This document shows positions 5,325 through 11,002 of a stretch of DNA of 11,002 nt, piece after piece. The notes under the pieces were generated by a model. It ran no database searches. It saw nothing but the letters and a program-made list of their open reading frames with translations, and had not been told where the DNA came from. The first letter of the stretch is position 1. Every line of letters starts with the position of its first letter. Location of the stretch: contig CAUAGV010000042.1 in NCBI GenBank assembly GCA_958428675.1, positions 1 to 11,002 of the forward strand, given 5' to 3'. This stretch comes from an uncultured Collinsella sp. GTDB lineage: Bacteria > Actinomycetota > Coriobacteriia > Coriobacteriales > Coriobacteriaceae. A program made the translations under genes and the position numbers.

Positions 5325-6113
5325 CTAAAACAGGCAGCTCTCAATCAACTCTTTACCGCGCAGGGTGTCGACCCACTCCTGCGGGATGGCCTCGATACCG
5401 TATACCGTGCCGGCGAGGGCGCCGGCGACGGCTGCGGTGGTGTCGGCGTCGTCGCCTAGGTTGACGGCGGCAAGCACGCATTCTTCGTAGCTGTTGGTGT
5501 TCACAAAGCACCAGGTGGCAGCCTTAAGCGTGTCAAGCACGAAGCCGCCAGACCTGATTTCGTGCTCGGGCGCGCCTTTCAGGTGAAGCGCCCACGAGGG
5601 GAGCACGTCGTTCATCACGTCTCTTATCAGCTCGACAAATATGATACATGCGTCGGTTGACGTTCTGTGGGCATGCGTAATCGCGGAGACCTCGCTGATC
5701 TCTTCGTCTGTCGCATCGGTGAACGCCAGGGGCGCGATGCGCATGAGCGAGCCGTTGCCGTTGTCGCGCTCGCCGGAGCCTCCTTTGCCGGTGCGCAGGG
5801 CGCGAGCGGTCGTACCGCCGTAATCGAAAACGCCGTCGACCGTATACTCGCCACGGGCAATCCAGCTCACAAACTTGTCGCTCATGTCCGCGGTGTCGAT
5901 ATGCCCGAGCTCCCTAATCGAGTCGCAGGTAGCAAGCGTCATAGATGTGTCGTCGCTCCAGGTGCCGGCGGGCTGCCCATGCGTGCCGTAGCCGATCATG
6001 TCCGCGCATTCGAACGTGCCGCGGGGCCTGAACTCGTAGGGAACACCCAGCGCGTCGCCGACGGCAAGCCCATAGATGCAGTCGCGCAGTGTTGTTTTCG
6101 GTCTGCCTGTCAT
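5325..6113 (-). CDS. ADP-ribosylglycohydrolase family protein (DraG/ARH type)
   Basis: Members of this family use a two-metal (Mg or Mn) centre to remove ADP-ribose from proteins, nucleic acids or small molecules. The ATG at 6113 has AGAGGAG seven bases upstream, giving 262 residues. The conserved blocks are in order: GLAVGDALGVPYEF (15-28), GTWSDDTSM (50-58, metal-binding T51, D54, D55), NGNGSLMRIAPL (118-129), THAH (146-149) and NLGDDADTTAAVAGALAG (218-235, metal-binding D221-D224 region). The protein is a little shorter than the usual 280-320 residues, and the shortfall seems to lie around 165-190, in the helices between THAH and the EIRSGG block. All metal-site motifs are intact, so it should be active. 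The substrate cannot be told from sequence. A YhcG-type gene ends 63 bases upstream on the same strand, and the 73-residue gene follows 32 bases downstream. Confidence 0.93.
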   Translation of the reverse strand: MTGRPKTTLRDCIYGLAVGDALGVPYEFRPRGTFECADMIGYGTHGQPAGTWSDDTSMTLATCDSIRELGHIDTADMSDKFVSWIARGEYTVDGVFDYGGTTARALRTGKGGSGERDNGNGSLMRIAPLAFTDATDEEISEVSAITHAHRTSTDACIIFVELIRDVMNDVLPSWALHLKGAPEHEIRSGGFVLDTLKAATWCFVNTNSYEECVLAAVNLGDDADTTAAVAGALAGTVYGIEAIPQEWVDTLRGKELIESCLF

Positions 6114-6129
6114 GGAGCGCTCCTCTTAT

Positions 6130-6157
6130 GTCGGGGGATATGAAACTCCGTCGGGGG
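6130..6157 (-). promoter_or_regulatory. Direct repeats in the leader of the ADP-ribosylglycohydrolase gene
   Basis: GTCGGGGG occurs at 6130-6137 and again at 6150-6157, 20 bases apart start to start, or about two turns of the helix. They lie 17-44 bases before the ATG at 6113. A TTGCGA hexamer lies upstream of them on the - strand, but no good -10 box goes with it. Equal spacing of this kind suggests two binding sites for one regulator on the same DNA face. This is weak evidence. Confidence 0.3.
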
Positions 6158-6176
6158 TATCGGTCGCAACGTGCTG

Positions 6177-7226
6177 CTACCCTTGCACTTCGCCATTAGT
6201 CGCTTCGTTGATGGCGCGGTACTCGGCACTCAGCTCGCGCGCCAGCTCTTCCTTGCTTGGAAGATACGGCAGGTATTTGGCGGCAAACACTTGGTCGTTG
6301 TCTTCGGGCAGCGTGTACTCGACGATCGAATCGCTTTTGTCCGCGCAGAGCACGATGCCTATGGGCGGATTGTCGCCTTCGTTCATGAGCTCACGCGTGT
6401 AGTAGTTCACATACATTTGCATCTGGCCCAGGTCCTGATGCGTAAGGTCATCGGTCTTAAGGTCGATGAGCACGAAGCAGCGCATCAGATAGTTGTAAAA
6501 AACAAGGTCAATATAGAAATGGCGCCCATCAAAGGTGATGCGCTTTTGGCGCGCCTCGAAAGCGAAGCCACGGCCAAGCTCCAGCAGGAACTTCTGAAGA
6601 TGCGTGATGAGCGCCTGCTCTAGATCGCTCTCACGAAACGTAGCATCGTCCGAGAAACCTAAAAACTCCAGTACATATGGGTCGCGGATGATATCCTCGG
6701 GGCGACGAGCCGGGGCGCTCTTTTGGATTTCCTGGGTGACGGCCTCTTTGTCCTTGCTGGCAAGTAGGCGCTCGCGGAACATGGTGTTGATCTGGCGCTC
6801 GAGCTGACGCGTGCTCCAACGAGAATCGGCGCATTCGTTCATGTACCAGGCGCGAGCATCAGGGTCGGGAATGCGCATCAACCTGCGGTAATGAGTCCAG
6901 CTCAATTCGCTACGCAGTGCGTCGCGAATTGGAAACGCAAGAAAGAACTGACGCATATTGCGAAGGTTTGCGATGCCAAAGCCTCTTCCGAAATCCGCGG
7001 TAAGCCTTCTGGAGAGGCCTGCAATCAATGCCTCCCCATATGCTGCGCGCTCCTCTCCGCCCTGCTCGTCAACAATGCTCTTGCCGATCTCCCAATACGC
7101 CTCAACCATCGCAAAGTTAACGGCGGTATAGGCCTTGTCGCGAGCGGCGTTGAGAATTGAGGAGACCTGCTTGTAAAAACCTTCGGGCACGATTGCCGAT
7201 TCTCCACGGTTTACCAGTTCGCCCAT
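6177..7226 (-). CDS. YhcG/DUF1016 family protein with PD-(D/E)XK nuclease domain
   Basis: The N-terminal domain (about 20-165) carries the YhcG marks VEAYWEIGKSIV (41-52), LSRRLTADFGRGFGIANLRN (71-90) and LSWTHYRRLMRI (108-119). Next comes DPYVLEFLGF (182-191), then the PD-(D/E)XK core: E203 in DLEQALITHL, D240 in FYIDLVFYN, and D255-x-K257 in FVLIDLKT, with Q268 in the following helix. All the expected catalytic residues are present. The family is widespread, often near restriction-modification or other defence genes and mobile elements. Its role is poorly known; nucleic-acid cutting is expected from the fold. I chose the ATG at 7226 (349 residues); GTG at 7229 with GTGGGG five bases upstream is as likely. 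An ATG at 7271 has no ribosome site. Only 63 bases separate its stop from the ADP-ribosylglycohydrolase start, with no terminator, so the genes may share a transcript. Confidence 0.93.
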   Translation of the reverse strand: MGELVNRGESAIVPEGFYKQVSSILNAARDKAYTAVNFAMVEAYWEIGKSIVDEQGGEERAAYGEALIAGLSRRLTADFGRGFGIANLRNMRQFFLAFPIRDALRSELSWTHYRRLMRIPDPDARAWYMNECADSRWSTRQLERQINTMFRERLLASKDKEAVTQEIQKSAPARRPEDIIRDPYVLEFLGFSDDATFRESDLEQALITHLQKFLLELGRGFAFEARQKRITFDGRHFYIDLVFYNYLMRCFVLIDLKTDDLTHQDLGQMQMYVNYYTRELMNEGDNPPIGIVLCADKSDSIVEYTLPEDNDQVFAAKYLPYLPSKEELARELSAEYRAINEATNGEVQG

Positions 7227-7343
7227 CACTGTCGCCCCACTTTCCTCTTGTGGAATGCATCTTGATTGCATTTAGTTTAAAGCCTCGCGCGGACACGAAT
7301 TGCTTTGCTGTCTGGCACCTTCGCATGGGGGCCTTGCGGTGAC

Positions 7344-7349
7344 TAAAAT
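7344..7349 (+). promoter_or_regulatory. Probable -10 box for the 7395 gene
   Basis: TAAAAT fits the -10 consensus well and lies 45 bases before the chosen ATG at 7395. TTCGCA (7320-7325), 18 bases upstream, is a poor -35. The box sits directly against the upstream in-frame GTG at 7350, which argues that GTG is not the start. Confidence 0.5.
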
Positions 7350-7394
7350 GTGGCAATAGAGACAGTTTTAGCGAACCCCACGGGAGTGACGCGT

Positions 7395-7664
7395 ATGGAC
7401 AACAACACGCTGCTATTCCAGGACAAAGGTTCGGGTAGGTTTAAAGACGTTAAGATCTACCCCAATCGTATCGAGGTGCTCAAGAAGGGTACTTTCGGCG
7501 GCAAGCACACCGAGATTGTCTATCTTAAGGACATCACGGGGGTCAACAGGATCAAGGGCCGCGACGTTTTCCTACGTAACAGGCTGTTGACTGCTTGCGT
7601 CTTTAGCCTGAGCAGCCGCTCCCAAGCTCAGGAGTTCGTGAATGCGCTGAACATGGTGATGTAG
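7395..7664 (+). CDS. Small PH-like domain protein
   Basis: I chose the ATG at 7395 (89 residues): GGGAGTGA stands just upstream and a -10 box lies 45 bases away, whereas the in-frame GTG at 7350 would sit on that box. The sequence runs as a set of short strands (FKDVKIYPNRIEVLKK, HTEIVYLKDITGVNRIKG, TACVFSLSS) and one final helix (SQAQEFVNALNMVM). This is the layout of bacterial PH-like or DUF4429-type domains, which often come with SHOCT tails; no tail is present here. No membrane segment or signal is seen. Ligand and role are unknown. It stands alone, divergent from the YhcG gene and convergent with the phospholipase gene. Confidence 0.8.
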   Translation: MDNNTLLFQDKGSGRFKDVKIYPNRIEVLKKGTFGGKHTEIVYLKDITGVNRIKGRDVFLRNRLLTACVFSLSSRSQAQEFVNALNMVM

Positions 7665-7692
7665 CCGATAACGGCGTTCGGGCTAAGGTAAA

Positions 7693-7727
7693 AATCGGGG
7701 CGCAGAACGGTATTCTGCGCCCCGATT
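7693..7727 (-). terminator. Strong shared terminator between convergent genes
   Basis: AATCGGGGCGCAGAA (7693-7707), loop CGGTA, then TTCTGCGCCCCGATT (7713-7727) form a perfect 15-bp stem. On the - strand it is followed by a run of five T (plus-strand 7690-7694, partly in the stem), so it ends the phospholipase transcript well. It begins 29 bases after the stop of the PH-like gene and can fold equally in that direction, though no T-run follows there. Confidence 0.9.
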
Positions 7728-7756
7728 GAGTTGATGCGCCCAAAAGACTGGCTTGC

Positions 7757-10246
7757 CTATTCGTTAACGTCTTCGGTATTGTCGCGGTCACTGGCAAGCA
7801 TTGCTGCACCTGCGACCGTTGTCGCCACGGCGGCGGCAGCGAGCCCGGCGGCAACGCCAGAGCTGTCGCCCGTGCCGGCGAGTTTTCCGCCCGAGCCCTT
7901 GCCCTTGTTGTCCTTGCCGTTCTTGTCGGTGCTGCTCGCGTTGGTGCCGTTGCCGGCGCCGGTGCCGCCTGCACTGCCCGAGGCCGCTACGGTAAAGCTT
8001 GCGGCTCCGTCGCTGGCGAGCGTGTAGTTCTGCGCCGCGTCGCCCAAGAGACCGTTCACGCGCACCCAGTACGTTCCTGCGGCAAATGTTTCGCCCTCGG
8101 CCATTGCCGTGCCCGGAGCGCCGTTCGCGTCGTGCACAAACTCGAGCTGGGCCGTGCAGGCATCGGTTTCGAGCTTGCCCTCGAGTGATGCCGCAATCTT
8201 GGCGCGCACGTCTTCGCCGGCCTTAAGACCTTCGAGTCCCTCAAAATGGGGCGTCAGCGCGCGTGGATCGATATCGATGGGCACAGAGCCCTGCAGCCCC
8301 GTAACGGTCTCGTTGCCCAGGGCGTCGACATCCACGTATTCAATGGCAAACGCATGGCCCGAAGCTGTCGCGTTGAGCGCGGTGCTGCTGTCAGCAAGGC
8401 GGAAATGACCCTCGCCAACGGTCTTGCCATCCTGGAATGAGGCATCGCTCAGCGAGTCGCCGTACGTCATGCGCATGCGGGTCGGGAGATAGTACGGGAG
8501 ATAGTACGAAGCCGTCTGCTTGTGCTCCGTATCGTAATTGCGCTGGTAGATGCTCCGGGCCAGCGCCGCATCAACAAAGTCGGATGCGATGATGCCAATG
8601 TGCTTGAGGTAATCTGACTTTGTATCCTCGGTGCCGCTGGGATTGATGTACGGGCTCTTATACAGATGCTCGTTGACTACTCGTGCCGAGGTAAAAGGAT
8701 TGCCTCCGTGCGACAAGCCCGTGCAGCTGGTGTAGTTGATAGACCAGCAACGCTCCTGGACTTGCACCTTGGCCCCGTTATCGTCCTCGACATCTACCTC
8801 GTTGCGCGTGCGCCCGGTCGTTTCTTTCAGCGCATTATCGACCCAGCTGAGCTTGTCGGTTCCCGTGAGTTTGTACTTGTCCTGGGCGTATACCTTGGTG
8901 CAATAGGGCTCTTTGTCGCCTGTTTCCCCCGCGGCTTCAAAGCCCTGCGCGTCTTGGACGAGACACATAGTGGCGCTGTCGGAGTGAGCCTTGATCTTGT
9001 CATCCCATTCGGTAAGGTCGAGGCCCCACGTGTGGCCGCTTACACTGTTGCCGGCGAGCCTAAATCGACGCAGCAGAACGATCTTTCCGCGCACCTCGTG
9101 TAGCGTGGGGATTCGGCTCGACGTATAGAACAGTTTGGGGTTGTCGTCCAAAACCTTGGCGAAAGCCGTCGTAACACTTTCGTCGGTAGCCTCGTCGTTG
9201 CCTCGTGATACAAGCATGATGAGCGCTTCTGTCGGGTTTTCGTTCAAAAACGTTTTGAAGTAGCCTATGACATCGGAAAGATGCATAAAGTACGCGTCTT
9301 TTTTGAGCAGGTAGTAATCCCCGTGGTCGATACCGGGGTCGTCGCCCTTTCCGAGCCGGATATCAAAATAGCGAATGCCTTCGAGCAACTGCGTGGGAAT
9401 GTAATCCTGCTGGCATTTTACTTGCGAGGATTGGGGCTCAGTGTCGTTGTCCACGCTGCAGGTGCCCGAATCGTGCGTACCCGGGATGCTCAGCTCGTCG
9501 AGGAACTTGTTGTCGTCGACGTATTTCATCCAACATGGCCCATCGACGTAGCTGCTGTACGTGATCCAGTCGAGGCTGCTAACCGTGGCATCGTTCTTTT
9601 TCATGTCGTAACCGATAAGTTCGAGCTCCCACGGAATGCTCTTACTCTTATGGCAGATCTTATTGTTGTCCTGGTCTTCGCCGTTCGATTCTATTGCCAG
9701 GTACTTAATGTCTTTTTTCTCGGTTTCTTTCTCGACCGTGCGGTCTCGGATGATATAGGTTCCGTTTGATTGACGCTTGAACGCAAAAGCGCGGCTGGGC
9801 TTGTTGTCATACTCGCCGCCCCATACGTGGATGACCTTTCCGTCTTTGTCAGAGTCGTCGTCGACCGACCAAATGCTGTAGCCCGTCTTTTTATGCTCTT
9901 CGAAATTGAGCAAGGTGCGGATAGCATACCAGTTTGTATCGTCATTCTTGGTCGTTACGTTCTCAAGGATGAGCTTGCTGGACGTGCCGTCGTTAAACAG
10001 GTGGCAGACGTTGCCGCGAACGTTGCCGTCTTGGTTGACGCTCGCGGTGCGAAAATAGCCCGCGGGGCGAAGGCGAATGACGAAATTGTCGAGGCTGTCC
10101 GACGGTGCGGGTGTGTTGTCTGCAAATGCCGCTCGCAGGGGAATGCCCGGCGCTGCGGTTTCGGGCAGGCTTGCAAGTGGTGACAACGCCGCAAGCCCTA
10201 GGCCCAGCGTAAACGCTCGGCGGCTGATGGCATGGTGTTCGGTCAT
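7757..10246 (-). CDS. Secreted, wall-anchored PI-specific phospholipase C-type protein
   Basis: The ATG at 10246 has GGAG about five bases upstream; the product has 829 residues. Residues 8-13 (SRRAFT) and a following hydrophobic stretch make a twin-arginine signal, with cleavage probable near 40 (RAAFADN). Residues about 50-215 resemble a ricin-type beta-trefoil, with IWSV, a repeat-like WGGEYDNKPSRAFAF and WELELI. The catalytic X domain follows: IPGTHDSGT (254-262, H258), YFDIRLG (293-299, D295, R297) and DHGDYY (307-312, H308). It matches the two-histidine mechanism of bacterial PI-PLC, which cleaves phosphatidylinositol and sometimes GPI anchors. After about 600 come a repeat-poor region, an Ig-like end (ETFAAGTYWVRVNG) and a Gly/Lys/Asn linker. 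The end is LAGTGD (789-794), a hydrophobic run (797-818) and a short tail. LAxTG is a sortase motif common in actinobacteria. The tail is acidic rather than basic, which is odd. Ten Cys follow the signal, suggesting disulfides. Substrate specificity is not shown. Confidence 0.9.
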   Translation of the reverse strand: MTEHHAISRRAFTLGLGLAALSPLASLPETAAPGIPLRAAFADNTPAPSDSLDNFVIRLRPAGYFRTASVNQDGNVRGNVCHLFNDGTSSKLILENVTTKNDDTNWYAIRTLLNFEEHKKTGYSIWSVDDDSDKDGKVIHVWGGEYDNKPSRAFAFKRQSNGTYIIRDRTVEKETEKKDIKYLAIESNGEDQDNNKICHKSKSIPWELELIGYDMKKNDATVSSLDWITYSSYVDGPCWMKYVDDNKFLDELSIPGTHDSGTCSVDNDTEPQSSQVKCQQDYIPTQLLEGIRYFDIRLGKGDDPGIDHGDYYLLKKDAYFMHLSDVIGYFKTFLNENPTEALIMLVSRGNDEATDESVTTAFAKVLDDNPKLFYTSSRIPTLHEVRGKIVLLRRFRLAGNSVSGHTWGLDLTEWDDKIKAHSDSATMCLVQDAQGFEAAGETGDKEPYCTKVYAQDKYKLTGTDKLSWVDNALKETTGRTRNEVDVEDDNGAKVQVQERCWSINYTSCTGLSHGGNPFTSARVVNEHLYKSPYINPSGTEDTKSDYLKHIGIIASDFVDAALARSIYQRNYDTEHKQTASYYLPYYLPTRMRMTYGDSLSDASFQDGKTVGEGHFRLADSSTALNATASGHAFAIEYVDVDALGNETVTGLQGSVPIDIDPRALTPHFEGLEGLKAGEDVRAKIAASLEGKLETDACTAQLEFVHDANGAPGTAMAEGETFAAGTYWVRVNGLLGDAAQNYTLASDGAASFTVAASGSAGGTGAGNGTNASSTDKNGKDNKGKGSGGKLAGTGDSSGVAAGLAAAAVATTVAGAAMLASDRDNTEDVNE

Positions 10247-10277
10247 AACTTCTCCATTCGCAGAGTGCGGTTATGCG

Positions 10278-10295
10278 ATAGTTTTGGTCACTATA
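10278..10295 (-). promoter_or_regulatory. Probable -10 box with overlapping dyad, phospholipase promoter
   Basis: On the - strand TATAGT (plus-strand 10290-10295) is a good -10 box about 44 bases before the ATG at 10246. No good -35 stands at the usual spacing, which often goes with activator control. ATAGT (10278-10282) and ACTAT (10290-10294) form a 5-bp dyad around a 7-base spacer that covers the -10 box, so a repressor could bind there. Confidence 0.45.
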
Positions 10296-10452
10296 CTGCC
10301 CAGATGTTTAAAGATGCTGGTTTAACTGTCTGCGCGGCGCAATAAATCGGTGGGCGGACGTGTTGGGGTGTTTGTCGTTTTCGTACTGTCGCCACATTTG
10401 GGGCGGTTCCGGCGTCCGGCATCCTCGCGTTCGTCGGCTACCGGCATAAGAA
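10296..10452. other. Intergenic stretch without a recognisable gene
   Basis: Together with the flanking promoter and terminator this makes up the 305-base gap 10247-10551. Short open frames cross it on both strands but none has a ribosome site or family resemblance. I see nothing else in it. Confidence 0.5.
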
Positions 10453-10480
10453 AGGGAGGGTCGGTTTACCGGCCCTCCCT
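10453..10480 (-). terminator. Rho-independent terminator of the right-edge gene
   Basis: AGGGAGGGTCGG (10453-10464), loop TTTA, then CCGGCCCTCCCT (10469-10480) form a 12-bp stem with one G-T pair. Read on the - strand, the stem is followed by TTCTTATG, a T-rich end. It lies 71 bases past the stop at 10552 and insulates that gene from the phospholipase promoter. Confidence 0.82.
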
Positions 10481-10551
10481 GGGTACGAAGCGCTGGGGTA
10501 CCGTCGCTTGTTTGCACTGCGACCGTGTTTCCCGTTGCGCTCGCCAGTCGC

Positions 10552-11002
10552 TTAGCGTTTGATCTCGATATCGTCGAGCTTGACGTCCATGGCCTCGGTC
10601 TTGGCCTCGGCGATGTCGTCGGCAAATTCCAGAGACTTCATCATGGTCTCGACGGCGTCCTTGTGCTCCTCGACGTTGTCGATGCGCACGTAGACGCTGC
10701 CGCCGCCTGCTTCGGTGAAGTACTCAGTCGTCACGCCGCCCGAGTGTGTATAGGAAGCGTTGCGCCAAGTCTTGCCGTTGTACTTGACGGGGTCATTCTC
10801 GGTCCACTCAAAGCTGGCATTCCACTTTGCCTCGTAGTCGAACAGCTCGTCAGCGTTCTTGTCAGAGTCGAAGACAGGGATGAAGCGATCGCTGGCGTGC
10901 TCGCTCTCGGTGAACTTAAACTGGGCCCTGTCGGCGGTATCGCCTGCGACGTCGGTGACCTCGACGCCCTCGGGGACCTCGACCTTAAACCAGATGAAGT
11001 CG
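10552..11002 (-). CDS. 3' part of an unrecognised, acidic protein, cut by the window edge
   Basis: The frame is open from the right edge to TAA at 10554-10552, giving 149 residues with no need for an internal start; a GTG at 10734 is simply an internal Val codon. The visible part starts DFIWFKVEVPEGVEVTDVAG and looks like alternating strands: FKVEVPEGVEV, AQFKFTES and SVYVRIDN. The stretch KAETMM-like helix HKDAVETMMKSLEF then leads to an acidic tail that ends DVKLDDIEIKR. It is rich in Asp, Glu and aromatic residues and has no Cys. The style recalls the extracytoplasmic domain of small actinobacterial lipoproteins, whose N-terminus would lie beyond the window. That is a guess, and I name no family. 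A good terminator follows it. Confidence 0.8.
   Translation of the reverse strand, partial: DFIWFKVEVPEGVEVTDVAGDTADRAQFKFTESEHASDRFIPVFDSDKNADELFDYEAKWNASFEWTENDPVKYNGKTWRNASYTHSGGVTTEYFTEAGGGSVYVRIDNVEEHKDAVETMMKSLEFADDIAEAKTEAMDVKLDDIEIKR

Noticed and set aside
7350..7394. GTG 7350 as start of the PH-like gene
   Set aside because: It abuts the -10 box TAAAAT and has no ribosome site; ATG 7395 has one.
8241..10183. Long + strand open frames opposite the phospholipase gene
   Set aside because: They are shadows of the GC-rich coding strand with no ribosome sites or domain resemblance.
1..11002. CRISPR array, tRNA, rRNA, insertion sequence or transposase
   Set aside because: No spaced repeats, tRNA-like folds, rRNA signatures or transposase motifs were seen on either strand.

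Overview
The window looks like chromosomal DNA from a moderately GC-rich Gram-positive actinobacterium. The best guess is a gut member of the Coriobacteriia, such as Collinsella. The hints are an exported enzyme with a twin-arginine signal and an LAGTG sorting motif, clear Shine-Dalgarno sites, GC-rich coding DNA (62% in one 60-base sample), and several small proteins of PASTA-like, PH-like and SHOCT type. The taxon is an inference from style; there is no rRNA or marker gene here.

Layout, left to right. (1) The last codons of a + strand gene and its terminator (1-98). (2) A single-pass membrane protein with a Pro/Tyr-rich N-terminal half, a PASTA-like outer domain and a five-copy 7-residue repeat (216-1226, +). 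(3) Converging on it, a cation diffusion facilitator metal exporter with an extra C-terminal domain (1239-2420, -). (4) Diverging from that, an uncharacterised protein with two zinc ribbons (2639-3976, +). (5) An AT-richer small gene (4093-4464, +) whose expected SHOCT tail lies just downstream in the next frame (4457-4561). (6) A gene-poor stretch with a terminator-like hairpin, a 30-residue membrane-type peptide ORF and an imperfect long hairpin (about 4562-5070). (7) A - strand cluster read from right to left: a YhcG/DUF1016 PD-(D/E)XK nuclease-family protein (7226-6177), an ADP-ribosylglycohydrolase (6113-5325), a 73-residue unknown (5292-5071), possibly the 30-residue peptide (4931-4839), then the hairpin at 4816-4791. 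(8) A small PH-like protein (7395-7664, +). (9) A large secreted phosphatidylinositol-phospholipase-C-type protein (10246-7757, -), sharing a perfect 15-bp inverted-repeat terminator with the PH-like gene. (10) A second - strand terminator and the 3' part of an unrecognised gene that runs off the right edge (10552-11002).

Most genes look like independent units. The exception is the - strand cluster in (7), with no obvious terminator between its members. A predicted nuclease, an ADP-ribose-removing enzyme and one or two tiny proteins make the best candidate here for an undescribed functional unit, perhaps defence or stress related. No ADP-ribosyltransferase is visible in the window, so that reading is speculative. 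The phospholipase is the gene most likely to act outside the cell, possibly on host or bacterial inositol lipids.
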